Of a DNA stretch of 64,000 nucleotides, positions 9,385-17,541 are shown one piece after another. The stretch lies in the NCBI GenBank assembly GCA_052169395.1, contig JBQNCN010000001.1, positions 186,001 through 250,000 on the forward strand, given 5' to 3'. Below the pieces are notes generated by a model, which was given only the letters and a program-made list of their open reading frames with translations, was not told where the DNA came from and did not search any database. Position 1 is the first letter of the stretch, and the number at the start of each line of letters is the position of its first letter. The DNA comes from Fimenecus sp052169395 (GTDB lineage Bacteria; Bacillota; Clostridia; Oscillospirales; Acutalibacteraceae). The position numbers and the translations under genes were made by a program.

Positions 9385-10839
9385 TCAGTATTCTTTTTCA
9401 CTAAACAATGGAAATTTTATAATGATGGAAAGTCCGCCGGTTAAATTTCGCGTTGCTCTGACACTTCCACCCATTGATAAAACGGAAGAGCTTACATAAG
9501 CAAGACCTATACCATTCCCATTTTGTGGATTTACTCTCGCCTTATCTGTTCGATAAAACAGTTCGAAAATTTTATTTAAATTCTCCTCTTCAACACCGGG
9601 ACCGTTATCCGCAAAAATAAGTTCTATATTTTCACCAGATTTTTTAATAGCTATTAATATTTGAGGATCAATTTTATCGGTATATTTTAATGAATTATCA
9701 AAAATATTTAAAATTATTCTTAAAAGAACAGCAGAATTGATGCTTGCATAAAGTTCTTTTTCATAAATACACGCCATATTAAGTCCAGATATTTCATAAT
9801 CATCTCTTATGCCATCTATTAAATCATTTACAACAGCACCGACATCCGTTTTTTTTATTTTACCTTTAACGCTTTCTGTATCAAATTTTGCAAAATTAAA
9901 TATATTTTTAACCATTCTTTCAATATCTATTGTTTTTCTCTTTACAGTTTCAAGATACTTCTTACGCATTTGTTCATCTTTAGCAACTCCGTCAATAAGC
10001 CCCTCTACATAAGCACGAATTGATGTTAAAGGAGATCGTATATCATGAGATAAATGCATTATCATTTCCCGTCTTTCATTAACATTCTTTAATTGCTGTT
10101 TTTCTGCCAATTCAATACGTTCCGTCATATAATTAAAAGCATTACAAATAGGAAGAAATTCATCATTCCTATTGTATGAAATTCTGTATGAAAAATCACC
10201 TTTACTGACTTCTTTAAATCCTTTTGAAAGCACATCCAGAGATTTGTTTATCCTTTTAAAAACAAAAGAAGATACAAATCTGTGAGTTATAAAGATTGCC
10301 GAAATCATAATTGTTAAAAGAACCAAAGCACTTATTATAATTGACTCTTTAGATATCATATGTTCCGAATTTGAAAAGGAACCAAAAACATAAGCGTAAT
10401 AAATACCGTCCGGTTTTATTATTTTATATCGATAAAGTTGCCTTGACTCTATGCTTATATATGAATCCTCATCAAGCATATCAATATAACGCATAAGCAT
10501 TCCATCTTTATCTTTTTCTGTACCATAAGAATATATAGGAGTTCCATTTTTAAAAATTTTTATTGATACATAATTTTTATCAAACAGATTTAAAAATTTA
10601 TTAAGCTCATGTATTTTTTTATCGTCCGTCTTTTTGTCAAGAGCCTTATCAATAATCCCTGAGACAATATCGGCGCTCTGTTCAAAATTTTTAAGTTCAC
10701 GATAACCTAAACTGTGAGTACGATAAAGTGAAGTATATAAAACGCCAAGAAAAACAGCACCGACAAAAAGTGTTATAACTGTCGGTACAGTAGTCATTAT
10801 TATATTTGAAAAAACAAGTCGTTTTTTTATAGTCATCAT
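9385..10839 (-). CDS. Membrane sensor histidine kinase with HAMP domain
   Basis: From the chosen start the protein has 484 residues. It has a TM helix near 15-40, an extracytoplasmic sensor of about 130 residues, a second TM near 165-187, HAMP, and a HisKA domain with HLSHDIRSPLTS (phospho-His at 265). The HATPase domain carries FDNSLKY, ADNGPGVE and GNGIGLAYV. The kinase gene precedes the regulator gene, the reverse of the common order. An in-frame ATG at 10866 also exists, but neither start has an SD. The start used here (ATG ATG at 10839) lies 9 bases after a perfect TATAAT, so the mRNA may be almost leaderless. Confidence 0.9.
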   Translation of the reverse strand: MMTIKKRLVFSNIIMTTVPTVITLFVGAVFLGVLYTSLYRTHSLGYRELKNFEQSADIVSGIIDKALDKKTDDKKIHELNKFLNLFDKNYVSIKIFKNGTPIYSYGTEKDKDGMLMRYIDMLDEDSYISIESRQLYRYKIIKPDGIYYAYVFGSFSNSEHMISKESIIISALVLLTIMISAIFITHRFVSSFVFKRINKSLDVLSKGFKEVSKGDFSYRISYNRNDEFLPICNAFNYMTERIELAEKQQLKNVNERREMIMHLSHDIRSPLTSIRAYVEGLIDGVAKDEQMRKKYLETVKRKTIDIERMVKNIFNFAKFDTESVKGKIKKTDVGAVVNDLIDGIRDDYEISGLNMACIYEKELYASINSAVLLRIILNIFDNSLKYTDKIDPQILIAIKKSGENIELIFADNGPGVEEENLNKIFELFYRTDKARVNPQNGNGIGLAYVSSSVLSMGGSVRATRNLTGGLSIIIKFPLFSEKEY

Positions 10840-10848
10840 AGTGCTTAT

Positions 10849-10854
10849 ATTATA
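10849..10854 (-). promoter_or_regulatory. -10 box immediately upstream of the kinase start
   Basis: TATAAT on the minus strand, 9 bases before the ATG at 10839. A weak -35 (TTCAAT, 10872-10877) lies 17 bases further upstream. Transcription would begin within 2-3 bases of the start codon. Confidence 0.4.
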
Positions 10855-10947
10855 GAATAAAATCATTGAACATTGAAGTGGAATTTTTATACTGTACTTT
10901 TAAGATTTTTATTTATATGATAAAATATTATTAAACAGGAGGATTTT

Positions 10948-12552
10948 ATGGAACTTATGTTTTTAGGTGCAGCACACGAGGTTACCGGTTCCTGTACGCT
11001 TTTAAGTTTTGACAACAAAAATATATTGATTGACTGCGGAATGGAGCAAGGAAAAAATCTATATAAAAACTGCGACTGGCCAATAGAACCGAATCAAATA
11101 GATTGTTTGCTTTTAACCCATGCACATATTGATCACAGCGGAAAAATTCCCTATTTATATAAAAACGGGTTCAAAGGAAAAATATATTCCACCAAATCCA
11201 CTGCAAGACTTTGCGGTATTATGCTTCAGGATAGTGCACATATTCAAGAATTTGAAGCGGAATGGAAAAATAGAAAAGCAAAAAGAGCCGGTGAAGATAT
11301 ACTTATACCACTTTACACCGTTAAAGATGCTATAGCGGTTATGAAGCAATTTCAACTTTGCAATTATAATGATGAAATTAAAATATATGATAATCTTAAA
11401 ATAAAATTTATTGATGCGGGCCATTTATTAGGCTCTTCAGGCATTGAAATTACAGTGACCGAAAGTGGAGAAACGAAAAAAATTATATTTTCTGGCGATA
11501 TAGGAAATACCGATCAACCGATTATAAGAGATCCACAGTTTAATATGCTTAATACAGCAGATTATATAATAACTGAAAGCACATATGGAAACAAACTTCA
11601 CGACAAAAGAATTGACTATGTAAGTCAACTTGTACCTATTTTTCAACGCACATTTGATAGAGGCGGAAATGTTGTAATTCCTTCTTTTGCGGTTGGCAGA
11701 ACACAGGAACTTTTATATTTTATAAGAGAAATAAAAGAAAATAACCTTATAAACGGTCATGCTGAATTTCCTGTTTATGTAGATTCTCCTCTAGCTGCAG
11801 AAGCTACACATATTTTTTCAGAAAGTATGGAAGATTTTGATGATAAAACAAATGCTCTTATAAGACGTGGAATTAATCCGATAAACTTTCCAAAGCTTAT
11901 ACTTTCAATCACCTCTGATGATTCAAAAGCAATAAATTTTGATAAAACACCAAAAGTAATAATTTCAGCTTCCGGTATGTGTGATGCAGGTAGAATAAGA
12001 CATCATCTTAAATATAATCTTTGGAGAAATGACAGCACCATTCTTTTTGTAGGATATCAATCCGCAGGAACTATAGGTAGAGCACTTGCAGAAGGTGCAA
12101 AAGAAGTTAAACTTTTTGGAGAAAAAATAACTGTAAACGCTGAAATTTCACTTATGAAAGGTATTTCCGGACATGCGGATCAAAGCGGTCTTTTAAAATT
12201 TGTTGAAAGTTTTAAAAATAAACCGATTCATATTTTTGTGAATCATGGAGAGGATACCGTAACAGATGAATATGCTGAAACCATAAAAGAAAAATTCAAC
12301 ATTGAAGCACATGCGCCATATAACGGAGAAATTTACTCACTTTCTGAAAACCGTATAATCAAAGAAGGCAATAAGCATAAAATTGAAAAGGACATTTCCG
12401 AAAATTCTCATCTTACATCTCAATTTATAAGGCTTTTAAATGCCGGAAAACGACTTGAAGAAGTAATAAAAAATAATAAATACGGTGCAAACAAAGACCT
12501 TGCAAAATTTACCGATCAAATTATTTCTCTTTGTGAAAAATGGGACCGATAG
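10948..12552 (+). CDS. Metallo-beta-lactamase / beta-CASP RNA hydrolase
   Basis: This 534-residue protein belongs to the CPSF-type MBL-fold family, which cut or trim RNA with two zinc ions. Motif II is THAHIDH (H58, H60, D62, H63), and motif III lies near IDAGHLLGSSG. The beta-CASP segment has SFAVGRTQELLYF, ISASGMCDAGRIRHHL and GYQSAGTIGR, with a further His in SGHADQSG. SD AGGAGG precedes the ATG. It opens a tight + strand operon with two RNA-modification genes; its last 13 bases overlap the methylase gene. It is not RNase J1/J2 by length and motif context. Confidence 0.92.
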   Translation: MELMFLGAAHEVTGSCTLLSFDNKNILIDCGMEQGKNLYKNCDWPIEPNQIDCLLLTHAHIDHSGKIPYLYKNGFKGKIYSTKSTARLCGIMLQDSAHIQEFEAEWKNRKAKRAGEDILIPLYTVKDAIAVMKQFQLCNYNDEIKIYDNLKIKFIDAGHLLGSSGIEITVTESGETKKIIFSGDIGNTDQPIIRDPQFNMLNTADYIITESTYGNKLHDKRIDYVSQLVPIFQRTFDRGGNVVIPSFAVGRTQELLYFIREIKENNLINGHAEFPVYVDSPLAAEATHIFSESMEDFDDKTNALIRRGINPINFPKLILSITSDDSKAINFDKTPKVIISASGMCDAGRIRHHLKYNLWRNDSTILFVGYQSAGTIGRALAEGAKEVKLFGEKITVNAEISLMKGISGHADQSGLLKFVESFKNKPIHIFVNHGEDTVTDEYAETIKEKFNIEAHAPYNGEIYSLSENRIIKEGNKHKIEKDISENSHLTSQFIRLLNAGKRLEEVIKNNKYGANKDLAKFTDQIISLCEKWDR

Positions 12553-13295
12553 AGAACTATTTGCTTGATGGAGAACATATTGAATATCTTGATAAAAATA
12601 TTGGTATAATAGTTTCAAAAACTTTTACATTTACAACAGACAGTCTTCATCTTGCAAACTTTTTAAAACTGAAAAACGCATATAGGGCTGCAGACCTTTG
12701 TTCCGGCTGCGGTATTTTACCGTTTTTAATGGCAAAAACCGGCAAAGCAAGTGAAATTTTCGGATTTGAAATAAATGAAATTCCTGTGAATCAGGCAAAA
12801 CGATCTGTTGAACTTTTTAATATAAATAATATTAAAATAATTCAACAAAATATCAAAGACTTAAAAAATGAAAATAGTTTTGATATTGTTTCAGTAAATC
12901 CGCCATATTTCAAAGATGGAAACGGACTGAAAAATGAAGATAAAAATAAAATTTTAATAAGACATACTATAAGCTGTGATCTTGAGGATGTTGCTTCTGC
13001 TACAAAAAAACTTCTTAAAAGCAACGGCAAATTATTTTTATGTATGATTCCTCAAAGACTTTCAGAAACACTGAATATCCTTTCAAAATATGGGCTTGAA
13101 CCTAAAGTTCTTAAATTAATTTATAAAAATCAAAACAGCAGACCTAGACTTTTTCTTTTACAATGCATAAAAAACGGAAAATCCGGACTGCAAATTGAAC
13201 CACCATATTTTGAATATGAATTAGATGGAACAAAAACAAACGAATTTAAAACTTTATCAAAATATTATGAAAAGGAGAATTTAAAAGGCTTATGA
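12540..13295 (+). CDS. tRNA1(Val) adenine-37 N6-methyltransferase-like protein
   Basis: The Rossmann-type SAM methyltransferase has a glycine-rich SAM motif (DLCSGCGILPFL, near 55) and a catalytic NPPY motif in VSVNPPYFKDG, the hallmark of N6-adenine methylases of the TrmN6/YabB family. It is 251 residues long. It overlaps both neighbours: by 13 bases with the nuclease gene and by 4 with rsmI. A YabB-YabC(rsmI) pair is common in Bacillota, which supports the assignment. Confidence 0.88.
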   Translation: MGPIENYLLDGEHIEYLDKNIGIIVSKTFTFTTDSLHLANFLKLKNAYRAADLCSGCGILPFLMAKTGKASEIFGFEINEIPVNQAKRSVELFNINNIKIIQQNIKDLKNENSFDIVSVNPPYFKDGNGLKNEDKNKILIRHTISCDLEDVASATKKLLKSNGKLFLCMIPQRLSETLNILSKYGLEPKVLKLIYKNQNSRPRLFLLQCIKNGKSGLQIEPPYFEYELDGTKTNEFKTLSKYYEKENLKGL

Positions 13296-14122
13296 GCGGA
13301 ACTCTTTATGTTGTAGGAACACCAATTGGAAATCTCAAAGATTTTTCAAAAAGAGCAATAGAAACTTTAAATAATGTAGACTTTATTGCCGCAGAAGATA
13401 CAAGAGTAAGTCTAAAACTTTTAAATCATTTCGGTATTAAAAAACAACTCGTAAGCTATTATGAACAAAACAGCGGTCCGTCAGGTGAAAAAATAATCAA
13501 AAGGCTTTTAAATGAAGAAAATGCTGCAATAATAACAGATGCTGGAATGCCTGCAATATCCGATCCCGGAAGACCTCTTATCGCAGATTGTCTTAAGCTG
13601 GGCATAAAAGTTGAATCAGTACCAGGTCCTACCGCATTTGCAACTGCAATAGCAATTTCAGGAATGGGATTTGGTAGATTTACCTTTGAAGGCTTTTTGT
13701 CAATCAACAAAAAAGCAAGAGCCGCTCATTTAAACGAGCTTATAAATGAAAAACGCACAATGGTTTTTTATGAAGCTCCACATAAACTTAAAGCTACTTT
13801 AAATGATTTTTTAAATGTCTTCGGTAATAGAAATATCGCAATAATAAAAGAGCTTACAAAAGTTCACGAAAACATAGATATCACAACACTTAACGATGCT
13901 GTAAAAAAATATTGTACAGATGATTTTAATATAAAGGGTGAATTTGTTCTTGTGCTTGACGGAAAGCCTGAAGAAAAGAAAACTTATACATTTTCTGAAG
14001 CACTCGATCTTGCAAAAGCCTTTAAAAAAACAGGATTTTCAAGCAATGAATCAGCCAAAAAAGCTGCAGGAATAACCGGAATAAAAAAGAGTGATATTTA
14101 TAAGTCACTTATGGAGGAATAA
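13292..14122 (+). CDS. rsmI: 16S rRNA (cytidine-1402 2'-O)-methyltransferase
   Basis: RsmI adds the 2'-O-methyl group to C1402 in the ribosomal decoding centre. The 276-residue protein shows the family N-terminus LYVVGTPIGNLKDFS, the AAEDTR loop, ITDAGMPAISDPG and VPGPTAFATA, all conserved in the tetrapyrrole-methylase-fold branch. The C-terminal segment (about 225-276) is a small helical domain. Start and stop overlap its neighbours by 4 and 1 bases. Confidence 0.97.
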   Translation: MSGTLYVVGTPIGNLKDFSKRAIETLNNVDFIAAEDTRVSLKLLNHFGIKKQLVSYYEQNSGPSGEKIIKRLLNEENAAIITDAGMPAISDPGRPLIADCLKLGIKVESVPGPTAFATAIAISGMGFGRFTFEGFLSINKKARAAHLNELINEKRTMVFYEAPHKLKATLNDFLNVFGNRNIAIIKELTKVHENIDITTLNDAVKKYCTDDFNIKGEFVLVLDGKPEEKKTYTFSEALDLAKAFKKTGFSSNESAKKAAGITGIKKSDIYKSLMEE

Positions 14123-14739
14123 TGAAACAAAATCTATTATTTATATCCGTTTTTATAATTTTAATATCTATCACTATATTTGTAATTATAAAAGCGTCAA
14201 AGGCGGTTGCATTAAGAAACAAAGAACGTGATAAGACTTTTCGTGAAATTGAACGCCTAAAAAAACTTAAAAACAAATTTCAAAATGCGGATAAAGAAAT
14301 TTTTAAAACAGCTGATCCTATAGAACTGCTTGATGGAATATGGGCAGCAGAAGAAGCTTTTTTTCAAAAATCTGAAAATGCCGATGAAGCATTTGAAAAT
14401 ATGCACCATATATTAAAGCATCTTTATGTTATGCATTGTTTTTTTGAAGATATTGAAATATCTCTATCATTTTTTTTCAAAAACAACTCTATAAATTTAA
14501 CAGAAAATATTTTACCCGCTTTTAAAGCTTTTTCTATCAGTTGCGGATTTAATGAGCTTGAAAAAGAATTTTCAATGTATGATACAGCTGATAAAAACCT
14601 GTCTCTCATTTTTGACGAACAAAAAATACTTGATAGTAATTTTTCAAAAAATTTTGATAAAGAAAAAGCTTATGAAAATATAAAAATATTTATATTAAAA
14701 CATTATGATAAAATACATGAAGTTTTATCAACGCTTTAA
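14122..14739 (+). CDS. Unknown membrane-anchored protein
   Basis: I do not recognise this 205-residue protein. Residues 5-25 are a single hydrophobic helix, followed by a basic stretch and then a mostly helical, acidic cytoplasmic region. The ATG overlaps the rsmI stop (TAATG), with GGAGG just upstream, so it is translated from the same mRNA. It ends one base before the convergent XRE gene, with no terminator visible between them. Confidence 0.75.
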   Translation: MKQNLLFISVFIILISITIFVIIKASKAVALRNKERDKTFREIERLKKLKNKFQNADKEIFKTADPIELLDGIWAAEEAFFQKSENADEAFENMHHILKHLYVMHCFFEDIEISLSFFFKNNSINLTENILPAFKAFSISCGFNELEKEFSMYDTADKNLSLIFDEQKILDSNFSKNFDKEKAYENIKIFILKHYDKIHEVLSTL

Positions 14740-14740
14740 A

Positions 14741-15292
14741 TCAACCTAAAATATCAAGTATTATTTTTTCAGTATTTTGATTAAATGTTTTAACATTATC
14801 TGAAAGTTTAATTTTCGGTTTATCAGCTGTCCTTTTTAAAAGCTTTTCCTGAATTTTATTAAGTTCAGTAAATACAGCGGCAATTGAAATACCGCTAAGC
14901 TTATTAGCATCTGTCTTAAATGTTGTTTTAGGAATAATTCCATATCGCACAAGCTGTGCCTCTATTGCTATAACACATGCTTTTGTATACTGTTCGGATA
15001 AATCAACCATATCGAGTTTTTCAAATATAGAGTAAACTGAATTTATAACTGTAAATATAGGTCCATTTTTATTGTTGTCAATCATTTCTTCCGACAAACC
15101 TAAAAGGTAATCTGATGAAACTCCATAAAAATTAGATGCTTTTTTTAAAAATTCATAACCCGGTTCCCTTATTCCCTTTTCATAATGTGATAAAAGTGCC
15201 GGAGAAACATTGAGTGCCTCAGCGGCATTTTTTTGTGAAATTCCAAGCTTACTTCTTACAAAAGCAAGCCTTATGGAAAATATATTTATCAT
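14741..15292 (-). CDS. XRE-family transcriptional regulator
   Basis: Residues 5-65 form a Cro/C1-type helix-turn-helix with the pattern LGISQKNAAEALNVSPALLS and HYEKGIREP. Residues 70-183 are an unrecognised, largely helical effector or dimerisation region. The frame is open to a TTG at 15304, but the ATG at 15292 directly follows GGAGAGGG, so I use it (183 residues). The gene is divergent from the phosphatase-kinase pair and may regulate it; the short intergenic region holds the near-palindrome TATACCAATTGTATA. Confidence 0.85.
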   Translation of the reverse strand: MINIFSIRLAFVRSKLGISQKNAAEALNVSPALLSHYEKGIREPGYEFLKKASNFYGVSSDYLLGLSEEMIDNNKNGPIFTVINSVYSIFEKLDMVDLSEQYTKACVIAIEAQLVRYGIIPKTTFKTDANKLSGISIAAVFTELNKIQEKLLKRTADKPKIKLSDNVKTFNQNTEKIILDILG

Positions 15293-15319
15293 AACCCTCT
15301 CCAATAATAAACTATACCA

Positions 15320-15348
15320 ATTGTATATTTATATTTTTTATTTTTCAA
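15320..15348 (-). promoter_or_regulatory. Promoter of the XRE regulator gene
   Basis: On the minus strand TTGAAA (15343-15348) and TACAAT (15320-15325) are 17 bases apart. The -10 lies inside the near-palindrome TATACCAATTGTATA (15313-15327), which could be the autoregulatory operator. Confidence 0.5.
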
Positions 15349-15357
15349 GGAGTTTTT

Positions 15358-16047
15358 ATGACAAGCCATAAATTACATTTAATAAGACATGCCGCACATC
15401 AAGGTGCCGGAGATGGAAAATACATAGGACATACGGATATACCAATATCTAAAAGCGGAGAAAAAGAACTTAAAAGCATATTAGAAGATTTCGGTCCATA
15501 TCCATCTGTTGATGTTTTAATATCAAGTCCTTTAAAAAGAGCTCTAAAAACAGCTGAAATAATTTACCCTGATAAAAAACCTATAATAATGAATGATTTT
15601 TCCGAATATAATTTCGGTGAATTTGAAGGGCAAACTGCAGAAAATCTTAAAGAAGATAAAGCATTTATTTCATTTATTTCAGGAAAAAATCCTGATATTC
15701 CCGTTCCATTTGGAGAAAGTCAGAATGATTTTAATAAAAGAGTGTGTACAGGATTTATAAAGCTCATAAATGGAATTTTGTTGTCAAAAACAAAAAACAC
15801 AGCTATAATAACGCACGGCGGCGTTATTATGGAACTTATGACCGCTTTTGCAATACCGATAAAACCAATGCATGAATGGATAACACCTAACTGCTGTGGA
15901 TATACGCTTCGTATAGATACCAAAATTTGGATGAGAATGCAAAAACTTGAGGTTTTCAATAATTTACCTTGTCATCCACTTACTCCTGATGAAGATATAA
16001 AACTTTGGGACTACTATAAAAATCCGTTTGATAATGAGGAAAAATAA
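15358..16047 (+). CDS. Histidine phosphatase family protein
   Basis: The 229-residue protein has the phosphoglycerate-mutase-like active site. LIRHAAHQ holds the phospho-His (RHA instead of RHG), SSPLKRALKTAE the second Arg, and ITHGGV the second His. A GHTDIPISKSGEKEL segment resembles CobC-type phosphatases, but no cobalamin genes are nearby. The substrate is unknown. SD AAGGAG precedes the ATG. Its stop overlaps the start of the sugar kinase gene (TAATG), so a role in dephosphorylating a sugar phosphate is possible but speculative. Confidence 0.85.
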   Translation: MTSHKLHLIRHAAHQGAGDGKYIGHTDIPISKSGEKELKSILEDFGPYPSVDVLISSPLKRALKTAEIIYPDKKPIIMNDFSEYNFGEFEGQTAENLKEDKAFISFISGKNPDIPVPFGESQNDFNKRVCTGFIKLINGILLSKTKNTAIITHGGVIMELMTAFAIPIKPMHEWITPNCCGYTLRIDTKIWMRMQKLEVFNNLPCHPLTPDEDIKLWDYYKNPFDNEEK

Positions 16048-17156
16048 TGAATAAAACAAACATAAATTTTAAAGATATTTTCAATTTTTTTGAACTACCT
16101 TTAGCAGAAAACTTTAATGCAACTCCCCTTGTTGAAGGACATATTAACTGCACATATAAAATTGAAAGTAACGGAAAAGCATATATCGTTCAGAAAATAA
16201 ATAAATTTGTATTTAAAAATCCCAACAAGCTTATGAATAATATAAGCAAAGTAACAAAGCATATTACAAATTATTACAAAAATAACAGTATTGAAGCTAA
16301 TGGTAAAGTACTTAATTTCAAAAGCAAAAGTAATGGTAAATATTGCTATTTTGACGGTGAAGACTATTGGCGAATTTATGACTACATAGATGGAGTCCAT
16401 ACTGTAGCACAATCAGATAATCTCACGGTATATTTTGAAGCAGGTAAAGCTTTCGGAGAATTTCAAAATATTCTTTCTGATTTTCCCGCAGATACACTTT
16501 ACGAAACAATTCCCGAATTTCATAACACTGTTTCAAGACTCGAACAATTAAAAAAATCAGCTAATGAAAATTCAAAAAACAGATTAAAAAACTGCAAAAA
16601 GCTTTATGAAGAAGCTCTTTTAAGAAAAGACAAAGCTGAAATAGTCTGCACACTTTTAAATACGGGGGAAATTCCGCAAAGAGTTACTCATAATGACACA
16701 AAGCTTAACAACATTTTATTTGACAATAAAAATAATTCTGCAGTATGCATTATAGACCTTGATACTGTTATGCCCGGTTCTTCACTTTATGATTTTGGAG
16801 ATTCAATACGTTTCGGTGCAAATACTGCTGCTGAAGATGAAAAAGATTTAAATAAAGTACATTTTAACCTAAAAATTTTTGAAAAATTTTTAGAAGGTTA
16901 TTTATCAACTGCAGGCAAAGCTCTTACTAAAAAAGAACTTGAACTACTCCCTTTTTCTTGTGAACTTATGACATATGAATGTGCTATCAGATTTTTAAAA
17001 GATTATTTAGATGGCGATATATACTTTAAAATCAACTATCCAGAGCATAATTTAGATCGTGCTAAAAATCAATTTGCACTTCTTTTTGATATGGAAAAAA
17101 AAGAATCTGAAACAAAAATTGTTCTGGACAAATTATTAAGTAAATTAAACACTTAA
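16047..17156 (+). CDS. N-acetylhexosamine 1-kinase-like sugar kinase (APH fold)
   Basis: The 369-residue protein has the aminoglycoside-phosphotransferase fold. The catalytic loop is VTHNDTKLNN (D217) and the metal-binding segment IIDLDTVMPG (D237), followed by YDFGDSIRFGANTAAEDE. This pattern is characteristic of NahK, which phosphorylates GalNAc or GlcNAc at C1 in the lacto-N-biose / mucin-sugar pathway. The rest of that pathway is not adjacent, but a GH129-like glycosidase at 46224 and a GH20-fold protein at 20123 are in the window. The substrate is inferred from motif similarity only. Confidence 0.8.
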   Translation: MNKTNINFKDIFNFFELPLAENFNATPLVEGHINCTYKIESNGKAYIVQKINKFVFKNPNKLMNNISKVTKHITNYYKNNSIEANGKVLNFKSKSNGKYCYFDGEDYWRIYDYIDGVHTVAQSDNLTVYFEAGKAFGEFQNILSDFPADTLYETIPEFHNTVSRLEQLKKSANENSKNRLKNCKKLYEEALLRKDKAEIVCTLLNTGEIPQRVTHNDTKLNNILFDNKNNSAVCIIDLDTVMPGSSLYDFGDSIRFGANTAAEDEKDLNKVHFNLKIFEKFLEGYLSTAGKALTKKELELLPFSCELMTYECAIRFLKDYLDGDIYFKINYPEHNLDRAKNQFALLFDMEKKESETKIVLDKLLSKLNT

Positions 17157-17185
17157 TTGACAAAATTCTTTTATAAGGTTAAAAT
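17157..17185 (+). promoter_or_regulatory. Promoter of rnpB
   Basis: A consensus TTGACA (17157-17162) and TAAAAT (17180-17185) are 17 bases apart. The predicted start site is about 17191, exactly where helix P1 of RNase P RNA begins. The -35 box starts at the base after the kinase stop codon. Confidence 0.85.
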
Positions 17186-17190
17186 TCTTT

Positions 17191-17511
17191 TGAGTGAATT
17201 GGACGATTGCGCACTTTGTGTGAGGAAAGTCCGGGCATCACAGAGCAAGGTAACGGTTAACGGCCGCCAGGCGTAAGCCTCGGGATAGCGCATAGAAAAA
17301 TACCGCCCGCAAGGGTAAGGGTGGAATGGTGAGGTAAGAGCTCACCGGAATGGTGGTAACATCATTGCCAAGCAAGCCCTACCTGATGCAACACCGACAG
17401 AAGTCGTCTGCTCGGCGATAACTTCGACGGGTGGCTTGAGCGTATCGGCAACGGTACGTCGAGATAGATAATCGTCTTAAATGACAGAACCCGGCTTATA
17501 GATTCGCTCAC
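17191..17511 (+). ncRNA. rnpB: RNase P RNA (bacterial class A)
   Basis: The catalytic RNA of RNase P matures tRNA 5' ends. The universally conserved GAGGAAAGTCCGGGC segment occurs near 17221, and the closing ACAGAACCCGGCTTATAG near 17484. P1 pairs TGAGTGAAT (17191-17199) with ATTCGCTCA (17502-17510). Total length is about 320 nt. Promoter and terminator both fit these ends. Confidence 0.97.
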
Positions 17512-17536
17512 AGCGGACTACCGTCCGCTTTTTTTA
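17512..17536 (+). terminator. rnpB terminator
   Basis: Stem AGCGGAC / GTCCGCT with a TACC loop, followed by an uninterrupted T run. The recD2 start codon lies only 6 bases after it. Confidence 0.9.
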
Positions 17537-17541
17537 TTGAT

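Noticed and set aside
15358..16047. Alpha-ribazole phosphatase (cobC)
   Set aside because: The sequence has general similarity only, and no cobalamin genes are in the window.
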